This document shows positions 1 through 12,704 of a DNA stretch of 64,000 nucleotides, piece by piece. Position 1 is the stretch's first letter; every line of letters begins with the position of its first letter. The DNA lies in assembly GCA_947623455.1 (NCBI GenBank), contig OX392540.1:9503432-9567431 (forward strand). The letters are read 5' to 3'. A program made the translations under genes and the position numbers. The notes under the pieces were generated by a model. It ran no database searches. It saw only the letters and a program-made list of their open reading frames with translations, and had not been told where the DNA came from. Source of the stretch: Mimachlamys varia. Lineage: Eukaryota > Mollusca > Bivalvia > Pectinida > Pectinidae.

Positions 1-1583
1 TTATGTCATATATTATATCAATGAATGGAAACGTAACTTCTATTTTTGGAAGAAGCCTCATTTGGTGGCACAAACACTGAAGATTGCTCTAGTTAGAAAA
101 TTACTTATGACTGAAAAAGTTCTTAATGGATAAAATATATACCTCAACTATATGCATGTGGTATGAAAAAGTATTCCTTAAATATTGATTTGATAAGTAA
201 CGTATAGATATGACTGGAGGAAGTTTTGGTTGGTAGGGATTGGCCCAACCACTAAAACCACCTCTCGTCATACCTATATATATATTAAACGTCATTAATA
301 TTACTAAAGAAAGAACTAAATAACGCCATCACTAACTAACACAGTGAGAGTGAAAGGGAATGTAAAAAATCCAGATAGAGTGTAAGAATGTTACAATGTT
401 TGAAAGAGAATGACTGCTGTATATGAGTTGAGTGAGGATAATTGATTTTAAAACGAAAATCAGATAAATAATGATTAAATATAAGAAAATGAATGAAAAA
501 GACAACAACAAAACAAACATGTACGATGATGAAATGGCTCGGTGCTAAGCACCAAATAATCTATATTATATCATGATAAAATATTGGAGTAAAATACATG
601 TATATGCACTTAATAACCACGCATGTACTAATAGATACTAACAGACTAATTTTTTTGTTTGATTTCTTGAAAGTGTACTTGGTAGAAAAGATGTGAAAAA
701 TTATAAAACTATATAACTATATACAATATATACATGAGCCAAAACTGAGTACAAAAATAAAAAAAAAATAGAAAGTGATAGACATATGATGTAGGGTTAG
801 AAGGCAGCTAGCTATAGTATACAATGTAAATTGAAAAAAAAAGGGAAAAAGTTGTGCCTCTTGTTAGATTTTAGTGTTGCAGGGTTACCACCCTGTAATG
901 AAGATTAATGATAAGAGATTAACATTTTGGCCTCTCCGAAACTGGTGTCTACACATGAAAAGCTAGCTTTACAGGAAGTGAAATTCTAACAACAGCACAT
1001 GAGGGAAAATAGCGGAAAATCTAAACAAACTACCTATGCTGAGATGCAGATAATTCTACAACCAAGTAAGTTATCTTTAATTTTAGAAAGATCTTAGGAA
1101 AAAAACTATTTGCAGGGGTCAATTTTTGGGTTAAAAGTAGTAGGGTTTTTTTTTGCCTTTTTAAGTTATTTTTGATGTGGTTACCATGGTTTTCACACTA
1201 GTAGCATACAAACAAAAAACGAGTACATTTTAAGGAATGAAATTTATTTTTTAAACATTCATGAGGTCATAACAACATTGGCTTATTATACCTCAATGGA
1301 TAAAGGGAGATAACTCATTCTAACTCATAACTAAAAGAAATCTAGAACTCATTCCACTTGGGAAATTGGACCAGAAAAGATGTCTCATTTATTTTCATGT
1401 TTTACTAAGAACATATCACTCACAGGATATCTTCTCGATACATTTAGACAAGATTTCAGACTGTTTCACATCTGTTCAGTGTACAGTATCCATGGAAACC
1501 CTAGTATTTATTGAAAAATAAGTAAAATATCTGTTTTCAATCAAATTGTGCTCTTTTATATATATTTTTTTCATTTTAATCAG
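1..1583. other. AT-rich non-coding DNA with a dispersed repeat
   Basis: No exon-like or gene-like sequence is visible. The part from about 310 to 770 is a diverged copy of sequence at about 14470-14960: both share, in order, a 'gagagtgaaag' stretch, a 'tgaaatggctcg' block (near 533 and 14734) and a 'tgagcca' block. Both copies read in the same direction, so this is an interspersed repeat of unknown class. The rest is A/T-rich with short ta runs. Confidence 0.5.
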
Positions 1584-1784
1584 TCATATATTCAGTATGC
1601 AATATATTATTCTATCGTTCTACACAGTGATATGTGGGGATGTCAACAATGGCTAGATGAGAGGGAACGGTTCAAGTCTTCAACTCAAGATTACGAGCAA
1701 ATAAAGTATTGTCACGACCACACTATATCGACACATGGTCGGACACCGACAGCGACGGCAACAGTAAAGAAACAGAATTGGAAG
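1584..1784 (+). CDS. candidate internal exon, unknown protein
   Basis: A pyrimidine-rich acceptor ending in cag lies at 1581-1583 and a gaag|gtaggc donor at 1784/1785. The 201 bp between them (67 codons, phase 0 to 0) is open on the plus strand and clearly richer in G+C than its flanks. The peptide has a hydrophobic, Tyr-rich start, then a charged stretch (DERERFKSSTQDYEQIKY) and a Thr-rich tail; no known domain is recognised. No partner exons were found in the window. The right side lies only 17 bp from the foldback repeat that starts at 1802, so it could be a gene relic cut off by that insertion, or a chance open frame. Confidence 0.25.
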
Positions 1785-1801
1785 GTAGGCCTATAGTACC
1801 A

Positions 1802-4214
1802 GTACAACTGGCCATGTTTTCTCAAAATGGAGAGAGAGTCGGCGAGTGGTAGAAGTATCTGTGTTGGCAGAACGTTTGCACAAGAGCTGTGCCTGGTGTC
1901 ATTATATATGCACTATTATGTTGTTGAAATATAACACATAACGCTGGTAGTTGTTATGTTCTAAAATGTTTTAGGTTTGTACGCATCCACAGAATGTATG
2001 TTATGTAAAAATACTACCCACTATAAAAACTTCTTAATAGCATCAAGGGAGACAACCTACCCTAGACACAATTTTAAATCTAGTTTTCAATAAGTAGCAT
2101 AAAAAGCTTGTCTGTGATATTTTTATTCAATTTTTTGCTTGTGCTTTATGTAACTATATCGTATGTAAATAATTTGACTGAATACTGAAATTTGTCCGCT
2201 AGATATAAAAATAACACACTTTGTAACAATCATTTGTCCATTTTTCCACAAATAAAATATTTCTAAGGTAGCTATTGATTTCTTTTTTATTTTATTGTAT
2301 GTTTGTGATTTTCAACAACATTCACAAGAAGAAAAATAGAAAAAACATTTAATTTTGAGAAAAATCATTTTTTTGGTGTTTTTTACCAAAAATGACACAA
2401 GTCATAGGAATGCATAGATTTTCACAAAATCATCTCTACCTGGTAGCATAATTAACATATGAAAGTTTTAGGGAAATCTAGCGGTTAATTGCGAAAGGGT
2501 CGAGCCTCCTTAAACACACTTATTACAGTATATATATGGTACATACATGTACATGTAATTGTAAGTAGATTCTTATCCATCATTGGCAAGACAACCAATA
2601 ATCCTTTAAGGTTGTTGTTGTGCGATTTTACTGGATAGGTTGATATTGAATAAAAGTATTAAAAATCATTATTCTGTCTGAACATTGCCTTTATTCTAGG
2701 TTAAAGCTTTGGTCTAAATGAGAGCTCTGCTGAAATAAATCATTTTTATCGCTATTTGTATATTCCTTACACTCCCATTAGTTTTAAACTGGTGTCAACG
2801 TCCCTTGTGTGAAAACGTTTGTATGAACTATATTTTCCCTATTATCCATTCAATTGAAATTTTTTTTCATCCCCACATAGCTTCTTTCGTATTGATCTTC
2901 TGTGTTAAAAATATCTTCAATATTGTACATTTTGATATTCATGATAAATTTTTGATCATCTTTATCAGTGCAAATTCATTGAAACTTCTCTAAAACATGT
3001 ATGGCAATTGAATATTTCCCTCAATTTATGTAAAATGTTGGTCTTCTGACCAGGTTTTACAATTTGTTTTCAACCAAACAATCCTTTAAGATCGTTGGTG
3101 TGCGATTTTACTGGATAGGTTGATATTGAATAAAAGTATTAAAAATCATTATTTTGTCTGAACATTGCCTCTCAATTTTCCCACAACATACTGTTTTATT
3201 AGATTTTAGTGTTAACACTCTCATTAGTTTTTAACTTTTGTCAATGACTCTTGTGTAAAAACGTTTGTATGGCCTATTCCATCATTCATTCAAATCTTAT
3301 AGTTTTTAAACCAGAAATAGCTTCATCCAATGGATCTTATGTGTAAAAAATGTCTTCAATATTGTAAATTTTAATATTCATATTAGAATTCTTATAATAA
3401 ATTTCTAAAACATGTATGGCAATTTGAATATTTCCCTGATGTGAAACGTTGTTCTTCTGACTGGGTTTCACAATCTGTTTTCAACCATTATAATCCTTTA
3501 AGGAGGCTCGACCCTTTCGCAATTAACCGCTAGATTTCCCTAAAACTTTCATATGTTGACTATGCTACCAGGTAGAGATGATTTTGTGAAAATCTAAGCA
3601 TTCCTATCACTTATTTCATTTTTGGTAAAAAACACCAAAAAAAAATTTTTTTCTCAAAATTTAATGTTTTTTCTATTTTTTTTTCCTGTGAATGTTGTTG
3701 AAAATCACAAACATACAATAAAATAAAAAAAGAAATCAATAGCTACCTCAAAAATATTTCATTTGTGGAAAAATGGACAAAACGATTGTTACAAAGTGTG
3801 TTATTTTTATATCTAGCGGACAAATTTCAGTATTCACAGCCAAATTATTTACATACCATATAGTTACATAAAGCACAAGCAAAAAATTGAATCAAATATC
3901 ACAGACAAGCTTTTTATGCTACTTATTGAAAACTAAATGTAAAATTGTGTCTAGGGAAGGTTGTCTCCCTTGATGCTATTAGGAAGCTTTTATAGTGGGT
4001 AGTATTTTTACATAACATACATACTGTGAATACGTGTACAAGCCTAAATCATTTTAGAACATAACAACTACCGGCGTTCTGTGTTTTATTTCAACAACAT
4101 GATAGTGCATATATGATGACACAGGCACAGCCCTTGTGCAAACGTTCTGCCAACACGGATAACTCTACCACTCACCGACTCTCTCTCCAGTTTGAGAAAA
4201 CATGGCCAGTTGTA
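1802..4214. repeat. foldback repeat, two ~715 bp inverted arms
   Basis: The left arm (1802-2513) and right arm (3499-4214) are reverse complements over their whole length with scattered mismatches. The outer ends read gtacaactggccatg / catggccagttgtac and the inner ends gggtcgagcctcctt / aaggaggctcgaccc. The ~985 bp spacer (2514-3498) consists of two copies of another repeat that also occurs at 4994-5640. No open frame of note lies in the arms. It may be two copies of one element inserted in opposite orientation, or a true foldback element; a transcript through it would form a long hairpin. Confidence 0.8.
2591..3495 (+). repeat. direct repeat R, two copies in the foldback spacer
   Basis: Units starting near 2591 and 3076 share a block with 'caatcctttaag', 'cgattttactggatagg' and 'aaaagtattaaaaatcatt', followed by a poorly conserved part with 'aaaacgtttgtatg' and 'caatattgtaaattttgat'. 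The unit is about 420-485 bp. Two more copies in the same direction lie outside the foldback at 4994-5640. Short open frames in the copies are shadows of the repeat. Confidence 0.7.
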
Positions 4215-4224
4215 CATTTGCTTT

Positions 4225-4790
4225 GAAGTCCACTTTTCACAGCGTTATAATTATCCAATTGAATTGAAAGTTGGTCACATTGTTCAAACCATCATACTTA
4301 ATACCTTACCCCAATTTAAATGAAATCGTGTAACATGTTTTGGTGTTTTGGGGCAAAAACATGGGAATTTTGAGAATTTGTGTTAAAGTCCGCTTTTTAT
4401 AGTGTCACTGATATCATTCATTTGAAACTTACAGTAGTTACTGATATGATCATACTGAACACCGTAATGAGATTTGGAGGAAATTTATTTGCAGGTTCTG
4501 CTGTTTTGGGGCAAAACATTGGACTATTTGAGAATTTGCATTAAAGTCCACTTTTTATAGTGTGAATGATATCGGATTCAATTGAAACTTGGGGTAGTTA
4601 CTAATATTATCATACTGAAGACCTTGCTGAAATTTGGAGGAAATATTGGGGTAAAAACATGTGAATTTTGAGAATCTACGTTAGCATCCACTATTTATAG
4701 TGTTATTGATATGTAATTAAATTGAAACTTGGCTATGTTACAAATATAATCTTGCTGTATGTATTTTGTCATACTAATTTTTACATTGGG
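4225..4790 (+). repeat. diverged ~160 bp tandem repeat
   Basis: About four copies of a unit beginning 'aagtccactttttatagtg' start near 4226, 4387, 4548 and 4685. Each continues with 'gatatcattcaattgaaact', 'gttactaatatgatcatact', 'atttggaggaaat' and 'ttttgagaattt'. Copies are diverged. No coding potential is seen. Confidence 0.65.
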
Positions 4791-4993
4791 ACTTAAACAT
4801 TATCGGCAAAGCGGGAAAGGCGAGATATATAATTACGCGTAATTCTTGTATCCGAATGGATCATCTGTGTTAAAAATATCTTCAATATTTCATGAATTCG
4901 AAATTTTTTAAAAGTGTATGGCAATTGAATATTTCCCTCATTTGAAGAAAAATGTTGGTCTTTTTTGACTGGGTTTTACAATCTGTTTTCAAC

Positions 4994-5640
4994 CAATAAT
5001 CCTTTAAGGTTGTTGTTGTGCAATTTTACTGGATAGGTTGATATTGAATAAAAGTATTAAAAATCATTATTTTGTCTGAACATTGCCTCTCAATTTTCCC
5101 ACAACATACTGTTTTATTAGATTTTAGTGTTAACACTCTCATTAGTTTTTAACTTTTGTCAATGCCTCTTGTGTAAAAACGTTTGTATGGCCTATTCCAT
5201 CATTCATTCAAATCCTATCGTTTTTAAACCAGAAATAGCTTCATCCGAATGGATCTTCCGTGTTAAAAATATCTTCAATATTGTAAATTTTGATATTCAT
5301 GTTAAATTTCTGATCATCTTTATCAGTGCAAATTCATTGAAACTTCTCTAAAACATGTATGGCAATTGAATATTTCCCACAATTTATGTAAAATGTTGGT
5401 CTTCTGACCAGGTTTTACAATTTGTTTTCAACCAAACAATCCTTTAAGATCGTTGGTGTGCGATTTTACTGGATAGGTTGATGTTGAATAAAAGTATTAA
5501 AAATCATTATTTTTGTCTGAACATGGCCTCTCAATTTTCCCACAACATACTGTTTTATTTGATTTTAGTGTAAACATTCTCATTAAGTTTTAAACCTTTG
5601 TCAATGTTTGTTTGTCTAAACGCTAGTATGGTCTATTCCT
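4994..5640 (+). repeat. direct repeat R, third and fourth copies
   Basis: Copies starting near 4994 and 5435 match the repeat in the foldback spacer (2591, 3076), including the 'cgattttactggatagg' block and the 'aaaacgtttgtatggcctat' block. The fourth copy is truncated at about 5640. Confidence 0.7.
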
Positions 5641-5699
5641 GCCCAATCACGAATTCAAATGAAAGTCACATGAAATAAGAAATTATATTTCATAAACAC

Positions 5700-5815
5700 C
5701 ACTACCGTATTTTACCGGGAATAAGCCCCCTCTCACGAATAAGCCCCCTCCCCACTTTGGCAAAGGTTCTTGGAACAGGGTGGGGAGCCTGGGAATAAGC
5801 CCCCACACCAAATTT
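5700..5815. repeat. short interspersed repeat with gaataagccccc motif
   Basis: A G+C-rich island in AT-rich DNA. It starts with 'ccgtattttaccggg' and contains gaataagccccc three times (near 5717, 5737 and 5791). The composition contrast and the iterated motif suggest an interspersed-element fragment; its class is not known. The sequence from 5816 to 6354 shows nothing recognisable. Confidence 0.35.
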
Positions 5816-6356
5816 TGTCTTTCTCTCAATAAAAAGCACGTTATTTTCTGATAATTTTGTGTCTGAACATAAAATATATCTAACTGTGTGCAAAATAAAA
5901 TATCTTTAAGGCTAAACTTGAAATAAATCACTGTTTAGCTGGTGTTGAGAACACCATACTTTCATGTTTGAACTGGTTGTGCATTTTGCAAGCTTTGAAG
6001 AAAAAACGAAATATTATTCTTGTACTTGATCCATTATATGTAAGTCAGTATTGAAAAAGAAAATAAAAAAAAAATTTTTTATAGTGGTAAATGAAAAGTA
6101 AATGCATTTTGAAGTAGTTTGTTGCCAAGTAGTTTGTTTCAAATCTAACCTTTCTGTCAATATCAGTTCGTTAAAATTGTCATTCTGAAATTTGTATCAA
6201 CCGGCTCTATGAGAAAACAAGATAGACTTTCATCCATAAATACATGTCTCTTGCTCTTAATGCTTCCAGACTCAATGCAGATAAGTTGGTTTGTTGTTAT
6301 TGTATGATTCATGCATTGGTTTTGTATTAATTTTACCTTGTTTACTCAAACTTCTT

Positions 6357-7111
6357 AACTCTTTCCGTACTCATGATGCCTTGAGACGTCATAAAAATGT
6401 GCTCCGGTATCCTTCATGACGCCTTGAGACGTCGAGAAAAAGGTGTGTTTAACTCGCTCGTTTGGCGTGTTTGTACGAAGGAGTTTTCAGACGAAATTCG
6501 TATTAAACAAATAATAAATATCAAGAAGAAATTCAAAACATTCAATATTACTTATAACAAGCGCAACTATTTGTTATAATAGTCGTTTTCACAGAAAACG
6601 GCAGGTTTTTATCGAGTTCAGTCCAAGTTGTTTACACTGACACCAAAATGGCGGACCCAGATTTTACTTTCGATTTCAAGGCATTAATGACAGTAAAAAC
6701 GGCAAAAAAGTAGTACAAACATACCAAGGAGTACAAATTATCGTCAAAATAAAACAAGAATATGTTAACGTGTTTTCGCTACGAAATAAAAGGGTTACGA
6801 TGAAGAGATATTCCACACATGTGTGACACGGTGAACAGATAAACAGTTCGACTTCCTGTCATTTTACTGGACGATTTCGTCATGTATTCTCGTAGATACT
6901 TGATAAACATGTTTCTGCCGATTTCATACAATGCATTTCAACAAATATATGACAACGCACCGGACATATAAGCACCAGACAGTCGTAAATCAACCTTTAA
7001 TCGAAGCGGTAGCATTCCGCCATGTGCTCTGAAAAGCGTCGTGCGCAAAGGACGAACCGGTGATCACTTCTGGGTAGCGAGCGGGAAATTTGAACGAGTA
7101 CGGAAAGAGTT
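6357..7111. mobile_element. non-autonomous TIR element (755 bp)
   Basis: The ends are perfect 16 bp inverted repeats, aactctttccgtactc at 6357-6372 and its complement at 7096-7111. If the TIR proper begins at ctctttcc, the flanks read TTAA (6355-6358) and TTGA (7110-7113), which fits a TTAA target duplication with one substitution, as in piggyBac-like elements. Near the left end 'tgccttgagacgtc'-type sequence occurs twice (6378-6391, 6420-6433). No transposase frame is present. Confidence 0.6.
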
Positions 7112-7199
7112 GAGCGATTTAATGCCTTGTAGGCCTATCTCAAATCTCGTAATGGCGGTTGCCAAATGACAAGTAGTCTTATTGTCTTTAAACTTCTTC

Positions 7200-10100
7200 T
7201 CAGGTTCCATCAGTGGGATTGCACTGAAACTTGACAGAAATGATCCTGACCAAGTGTTCTTATTTTTCAGGCCAGTCAGAAATCCAAGATGGCCGCCATG
7301 ACTGCCATTTTGAATACACATTTTAAACTTCTTCTCAAGTTCCACCAGTGGGATTGCACTGAAACTTGACAGAAATGATCCTAACCAATTGTTCTTATTT
7401 TTTGGGCCGGTCAGAAATCCAAGATGGCCGCCATGACCGCCATTTTGAAAACACATTTCAAACTTCTTCTCAAGTTCCACCAGTGGGATTGCACTGAAAC
7501 TTGGACAGAAATGATCCTGAGATGGTCCCGACCAAGTGTTCTTATTTTTTGGGCCGGTCAGAAATCCAAGATGGCCACCATGACTGCCATTTTGAAAACA
7601 CATTTTAAACTTCTTCTCAAGTTCCACCAGTGGGATTGCACTGAAACTTGACAGAAATGATCCTGACATCGTCTAGACCAAGTGTTCTTATTTTTCGGGC
7701 CAGTCAGAAATCCAAGATGGCCGCCATGACCGCCATTTTGAAAACACATTTTAAACTTCTTCTCAAGTTCCACCAGTGGGATTGCACTGAAACTTGACAG
7801 AAATGATCCTGACCAAGTGTTCTTATTTTTCGGGCCGGTCAGAAATCAAAGATGCCCGCCATGACTGCCATTTTGAAAACACATTTTAAACTTCTTCTCA
7901 AGCTCCACCAGTGGGATTGCACTGAAACTTGACAGAAATGATCCTGACCAAGTGTTCTTATTTTTCGGGCCGGTCAGAAATCCAAGATGGCCGCCATGAC
8001 CGCCATTTTGAAAACACATTTTAAACTTCTTCTCAAGTTCCACCAGTGGGATTGCACTGAAACTTGACAGAAATGATCCTGACATCGTCTAGACCAAGTG
8101 TTCTTATTTTTTGGGGCGGTCAGAAATCCAAGATGGCCGCCATGACCGCCATTTTGAAAACACATTTTAAACTTCTTCTCAAGTTCCACCAGTGGGATTG
8201 CACTGAAACTTGACAGAAATGATCCTGACCAAGTGTTCTTATTTTTCGGGCCGGTCAGAAATCCAAGATGGCCGCCATGACTGCCATTTTAAAAACACAT
8301 TTTAAACTTCTTCTCAAGTTCCACCAGTGGGATTGCACTGCAACTTGACAGAAATGATCCTAACCAATTGTTCTTATTTTTCGGGCCGGTCAGAAATCCA
8401 AGATGGCCGCCATGACCGCCATTTTGAAAACACATTTTAAACTTCTTCTCAAGTTCCACCAGTGGGATTGCACTGAAACTTGGACAGAAATGATCCTGAG
8501 ATGGTCCCGACCAAGTGTTCTTATTTTTTGGGCCGGTCAGAAATCCAAGATGGCCACCATGACTGCCATTTTGAAAACACATTTTAAACTTCTTCTCAAG
8601 TTCCACCAGTGGGATTGCACTGAAACTTGACAGAAATGATCCTGACCAAGTGTTCTTATTTTTCGGGCCGGTCAGAAATCCAAGATGGCCGCCATGACCG
8701 CCATTTTGAAAACACATTTTAAACTTCTTCTCAAGTTCCACCAGTGGGATTGCACTGAAACTTGACAGAAATGATCCTGACATCGTCTAGACCAAGTGTT
8801 CTTATTTTTTGGGGCGGTCAGAAATCCAAGATGGCCGCCATGACCGCCATTTTGAAAACACATTTTAAACTTCTTCTCAAGTTCCACCAGTGGGATTGCA
8901 CTGAAACTTGGACAGAAATGATCCTGAGATGGTCCCGACCAAGTGTTCTTATTTTTTGGGCCGGTCAGAAATCCAAGATGGCCGCCATGACCGCCATTTT
9001 GAAAACACATTTTAAACTTCTTCTCAAGTTCCACCAGTGGGATTGCACTGAAACTTGACAGAAATGATCCTGACCAAGTGTTCTTATTTTTCAGGCCGGT
9101 CAGAAATCCAAGATGGCCGCCATGACCGCCATTTTGAAAACACATTTTAAACTTCTTCTCAAGTTCCACCAGTGGGATTGCACTGAAACTTGACAGAAAT
9201 GATCCTGACCAAGTGTTCTTATTTTTTGGAGCGGTCAGAAATCCAAGATGGCCGCCATGACCGCCATTTTGAAAACACATTTTAAACTTCTTCTCAAGTT
9301 CCACCAGTGGGATTGCACTGAAACTTGGACAGAAATGATCCTGAGATGGTCCCGACCAAGTGTTCTTATTTTTTGGGCCGGTCAGAAATCCAAGATGGCC
9401 GCCATGACCGCCATTTTGAAAACACATTTTAAACTTCTTCTCAAGTTCCACCAGTGGGATTGCACTGAAACTTGACAGAAATGATCCTGACCAAGTGTTC
9501 TTATTTTTCGGGCCGGTCAGAAATCCAAGATGGCCGCCATAACCGCCATTTTGAAAACACATTTTAAACTTCTTCTCAAGTTCCACCAGTGGGATTGCAC
9601 TGAAACTTGGACAGAAATGATCCTGAGATGGTCCCGACCAAGTGTTCTTATTTTTTGGGCCGGTCAGAAATCCAAGATGGCCACCATGACTGCCATTTTG
9701 AAAACACATTTCAAACTTCTTCTCAAGTTCCACCAGTGGGATTGCACTGAAACTTGACAGAAATGATCCTGACATCGTCTAGACCAAGTGTTCTTATTTT
9801 TCGGGCCGGTCAGAAATCCAAGATGGCCACCATGACTGCCATTTTGAAAACACATTTTAAACTTCTTCTCAAGTTCCACCAGTGGGATTGCACTGAAACT
9901 TGACAGAAATGATCCTGACCAAGTGTTCTTATTTTTCGGGCCGGTCAGAAATCCAAGATGGCCGCCATGACCGCCATTTTGAAAACACATTTTAAACTTC
10001 TTCTCAAGTTCCACCAGTGGGATTGCACTGAAACTTGACAGAAATGATCCTGAGATGGTCCCGACCAAGTGTTCTTATTTTTCGGGCCGGTCAGAAATCC

Positions 10101-11117
10101 AAGATGGCCACCATTTTGAAAGCACATTTTAAACTTCTTCTCAAGTTCCACCAGTGGGATTGCACTGAAACTTGACAGAAATTATCCTGACCAAGTGTTC
10201 TTATTTTTCGGGCCGGTCAGAAATCCAAGATGGCCGCCATGACCGCCATTTTGAAAACACATTTTAAACTTCTTCTCAAGTTCCACCAGTGGGATTGCAC
10301 TGAAACTTGACAGAAATGATCCTGAGATGGTCCCGACCAAGTGTTCTTATTTATTGGGCCGGTCAGAAATCCAAGATGGCCGCCATGACCGCCATTTTGA
10401 AAACACATTTTAAACTTCTTCTCAAGTTCCACCAGTGGGATTGCACTGAAACTTGACAGAAATGATCCTGACCAAGTGTTCTTATTTTTCGGGCCGGTCA
10501 GAAATCCAAGATGGCCGCCATGACCGCCATTTTGAAAACACATTTTAAACTACTTCTCAAGTTCCACCAGTGAGATTGCACTGAAACTTGACAGAAATGA
10601 TCCTGAGATGGTCCCGACAAAGTGTTCTTATTTATCGGGCCGGTCAGAAATCCAAGATGGCCGCCATGACCGCCATTTTGAAAACACATTTCAAACTTCT
10701 TCTCAAGTTCCACCAGTGGGATTGCACTGAAACTTGACAGAAATGATCCTGACCAAGTGTTCTTATTTTTTGGGCCGGTCAGAAATCCAAGATGGCCGCC
10801 ATGACCGCTATTTTGAAAACACATTTTAAACTTTAGTTCTCAAGTTCCACTGCCATCTTGAAAAACACAGTTTAGCTTTTCCCAAGTTCCATCAGTGCGT
10901 TTTAGCTGAAATTTGGCTGAAATGATGCTGGAGCTGACAAGAGTTGTTAATTTTTACTCTCATTTTTGTTGTTCAACACACACCAACCCATTTCTTTTAA
11001 CATTGAAAATGGCTGATGCAAACAAGAAAATTGATTGATTTGTGTTTTGCATAATTATTGATTGTGACTTAAATTTATAGTCAGATGACCGTTAAGGCCC
11101 CTGGGCCTCTTGTTCTC
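7200..11117 (+). mobile_element. tandem-repeat-bearing rolling-circle-like element, 5' end unclear
   Basis: A large tandem array (7207-10880) is followed by a unique tail. The tail ends in 'aaggcccctgggcctcttgttc' (about 11095-11116), a short ggccc/gggcc hairpin followed by ctcttgtt. The same kind of end closes the elements at 18584 and 60130. By analogy I read it as the 3' end of a non-autonomous Helentron-like element. A matching 5' hairpin is not seen; the TIR element ending at 7111 may have removed or displaced it. Confidence 0.5.
7207..10880 (+). repeat. tandem array, 27 units of 135 or 146/147 bp
   Basis: The anchor ccaccagtgggattgcactg recurs 26-27 times from 7207 to 10710, with decayed units near 10847 and 10886. 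Spacing is 135 bp in the short unit and 146 or 147 bp in two long forms that carry an extra 'catcgtctaga' or 'gagatggtcccg' segment before 'ccaagtgttctt'. Each unit contains 'ccaagatggccgccatgacc'. Because 135 and 147 are multiples of three, long open frames appear on both strands (up to 367 codons on the minus strand); they follow from the period and are not taken as genes. Confidence 0.95.
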
Positions 11118-11118
11118 A

Positions 11119-11576
11119 AGTGGTATAACCATGTACAACTTGGTATATATATATATATTTATATATGAAAATGGCAAACTTTCACAAGTTCGGACGAATA
11201 TATGATGTGTGCGTGGGCTTGAATGAACACGAGTGAATGTGGAATTATGTGTGCGATCTTTTCGACAGACCTATGTACATAATGTATACATGTGTATAAG
11301 ATAAAATATTATAATAGGCATGTGATGGGCCATCGAGCTACAGTCGGCGCAGTGGAATCGGATATTCAAGAAAAGACAGGTTGAAAAGGAGAAAAACACA
11401 AAGCCCATGATGAATTGGTGAAAAATTGTAGAGTTGAATGCAACGATAAGTGCCAGGATTTCACTGTACTGACTGTACTGGATGGTCCAAATCACTTGAC
11501 CAAAGTATTGACGTATTTTGTAAAAGTATGCTTAATGTATTATACAAGTGTAATGATAGACAAAGTGAATGTGTAC
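11119..11576. other. non-coding, short (ta)n tract
   Basis: Nothing gene-like is recognised. A (ta)n tract with a few interruptions lies at about 11142-11166. The remainder is unique-looking AT-rich sequence leading into the minisatellite at 11577. Confidence 0.4.
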
Positions 11577-11930
11577 AAGCCACGACAGACCGGAACTTGG
11601 TACCCACCACTCATATAGAACAACAAAGGAAAGATCCACGACAGACCGGAACTTGGTACTACCACTCTCACATAATTCACAAGAACAGCATCAAGACAGT
11701 CTGGAACTTGGTACTTCCTATCACATAGAACACACAAGGACATTGCCATGATTAACCAGAACTTGGTACAACATCTCGCACAGATTAAACAAGGACAGCG
11801 ATACCACAGACCGGAGCTGGATACTACCAACCAGAATGAATTAACAAGGGCAGCGCCATTATAGACTGGAACTTGGTACCACCAATCTCGCAGAATACCC
11901 AGGGCAGTAGAATAGCTGTCCATGGCAAAC
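11577..11930 (+). repeat. diverged ~57 bp minisatellite, about 6 copies
   Basis: The core 'gaccggaacttggtac' recurs near 11587, 11644, 11698, 11755, 11807 and 11865, each followed by 'cactctcacatagaac' and 'acaaggacag'-like sequence. Units are 52-58 bp and diverged from each other. Open frames across it on both strands look like by-products. Confidence 0.75.
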
Positions 11931-12127
11931 TAGACGGAAAGGAACTCCATAACATAACAGGTAGTGTATATTATATAACTTGATCCTGAGTTCTCTTATA
12001 TATTATATTTTTATGTTAGCAAAGCAGTTTTTAGTGAACTTTAAAATTCAAATACAAAACATGTAGCTGATATACATTTATTATAATACAATGTCCAGAT
12101 AAAAGATCAAGTAAAACAGTTTTTGTA

Positions 12128-12330
12128 TACAGAATTTCGTCCGGTTTAAAAACAAGTTTTCAAAAAAGTATTGGTATTTAAATACCCTGGTATTTTCCTT
12201 GCAGGAGATAATACGATAGTGAGGTACTGCAAGTATGGATGACATTGTACCTGACCACAGATGGAAGGAACATCAGTTGAAACACTTTCTTCCTCGTTAC
12301 CAGATCAGTCTAAAGTTGTAGGTAAGTTAA
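12128..12330 (+). pseudogene. degenerate upstream copy of the exon at 12683-12789
   Basis: This segment repeats 12620-12800 at lower identity. It keeps the intron-like lead ('ttttccttgcag' acceptor), the start codon context 'agtatggatg.cattgtacc' and a good donor (tag|gtaagt at 12321/12322). Its reading frame differs from the downstream copy after about five codons and ends in TAG at the donor, so it cannot encode the same peptide. I read it as a decayed tandem duplicate of one exon with about 100 bp of flank. Confidence 0.45.
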
Positions 12331-12704
12331 TTTTGATCTAGGTTTAAAAATATATTAATTCACATTTATATGGCGGGTGTCGTCGATGAGGCAGAAGATG
12401 CTCATTGAAAACACCTGGTCTTATTCTCTTGTACTTTTGCAGGGGTCTCCATTTAAACCTTTCCCTTTTCATATTTTGCCCTTTGTTTAATCTATTTTGA
12501 GCTTGGATTATTGTTTGTTGACGTTTTGGTATATTTTTAGTTTTGTATTTGATTTTCCCAAGGTTTAAAAAAAAAAAAAACTTCTTGTTGATATACCAGG
12601 ATATGATGCCCTCATCAAGTGAAACAGATTTGGTAAACAGAATTACGTCCGGTAACTTTGGTATTTATATTTTTCCTTGCAGGAGATGGTGAGGTGCTGC
12701 GAGT

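Noticed and set aside
7064..10824. Frames of 75-367 codons on both strands as genes
   Set aside because: All lie in the 135/147 bp array, whose period is divisible by three. Both strands are open equally and the frames stop at the 146 bp units.
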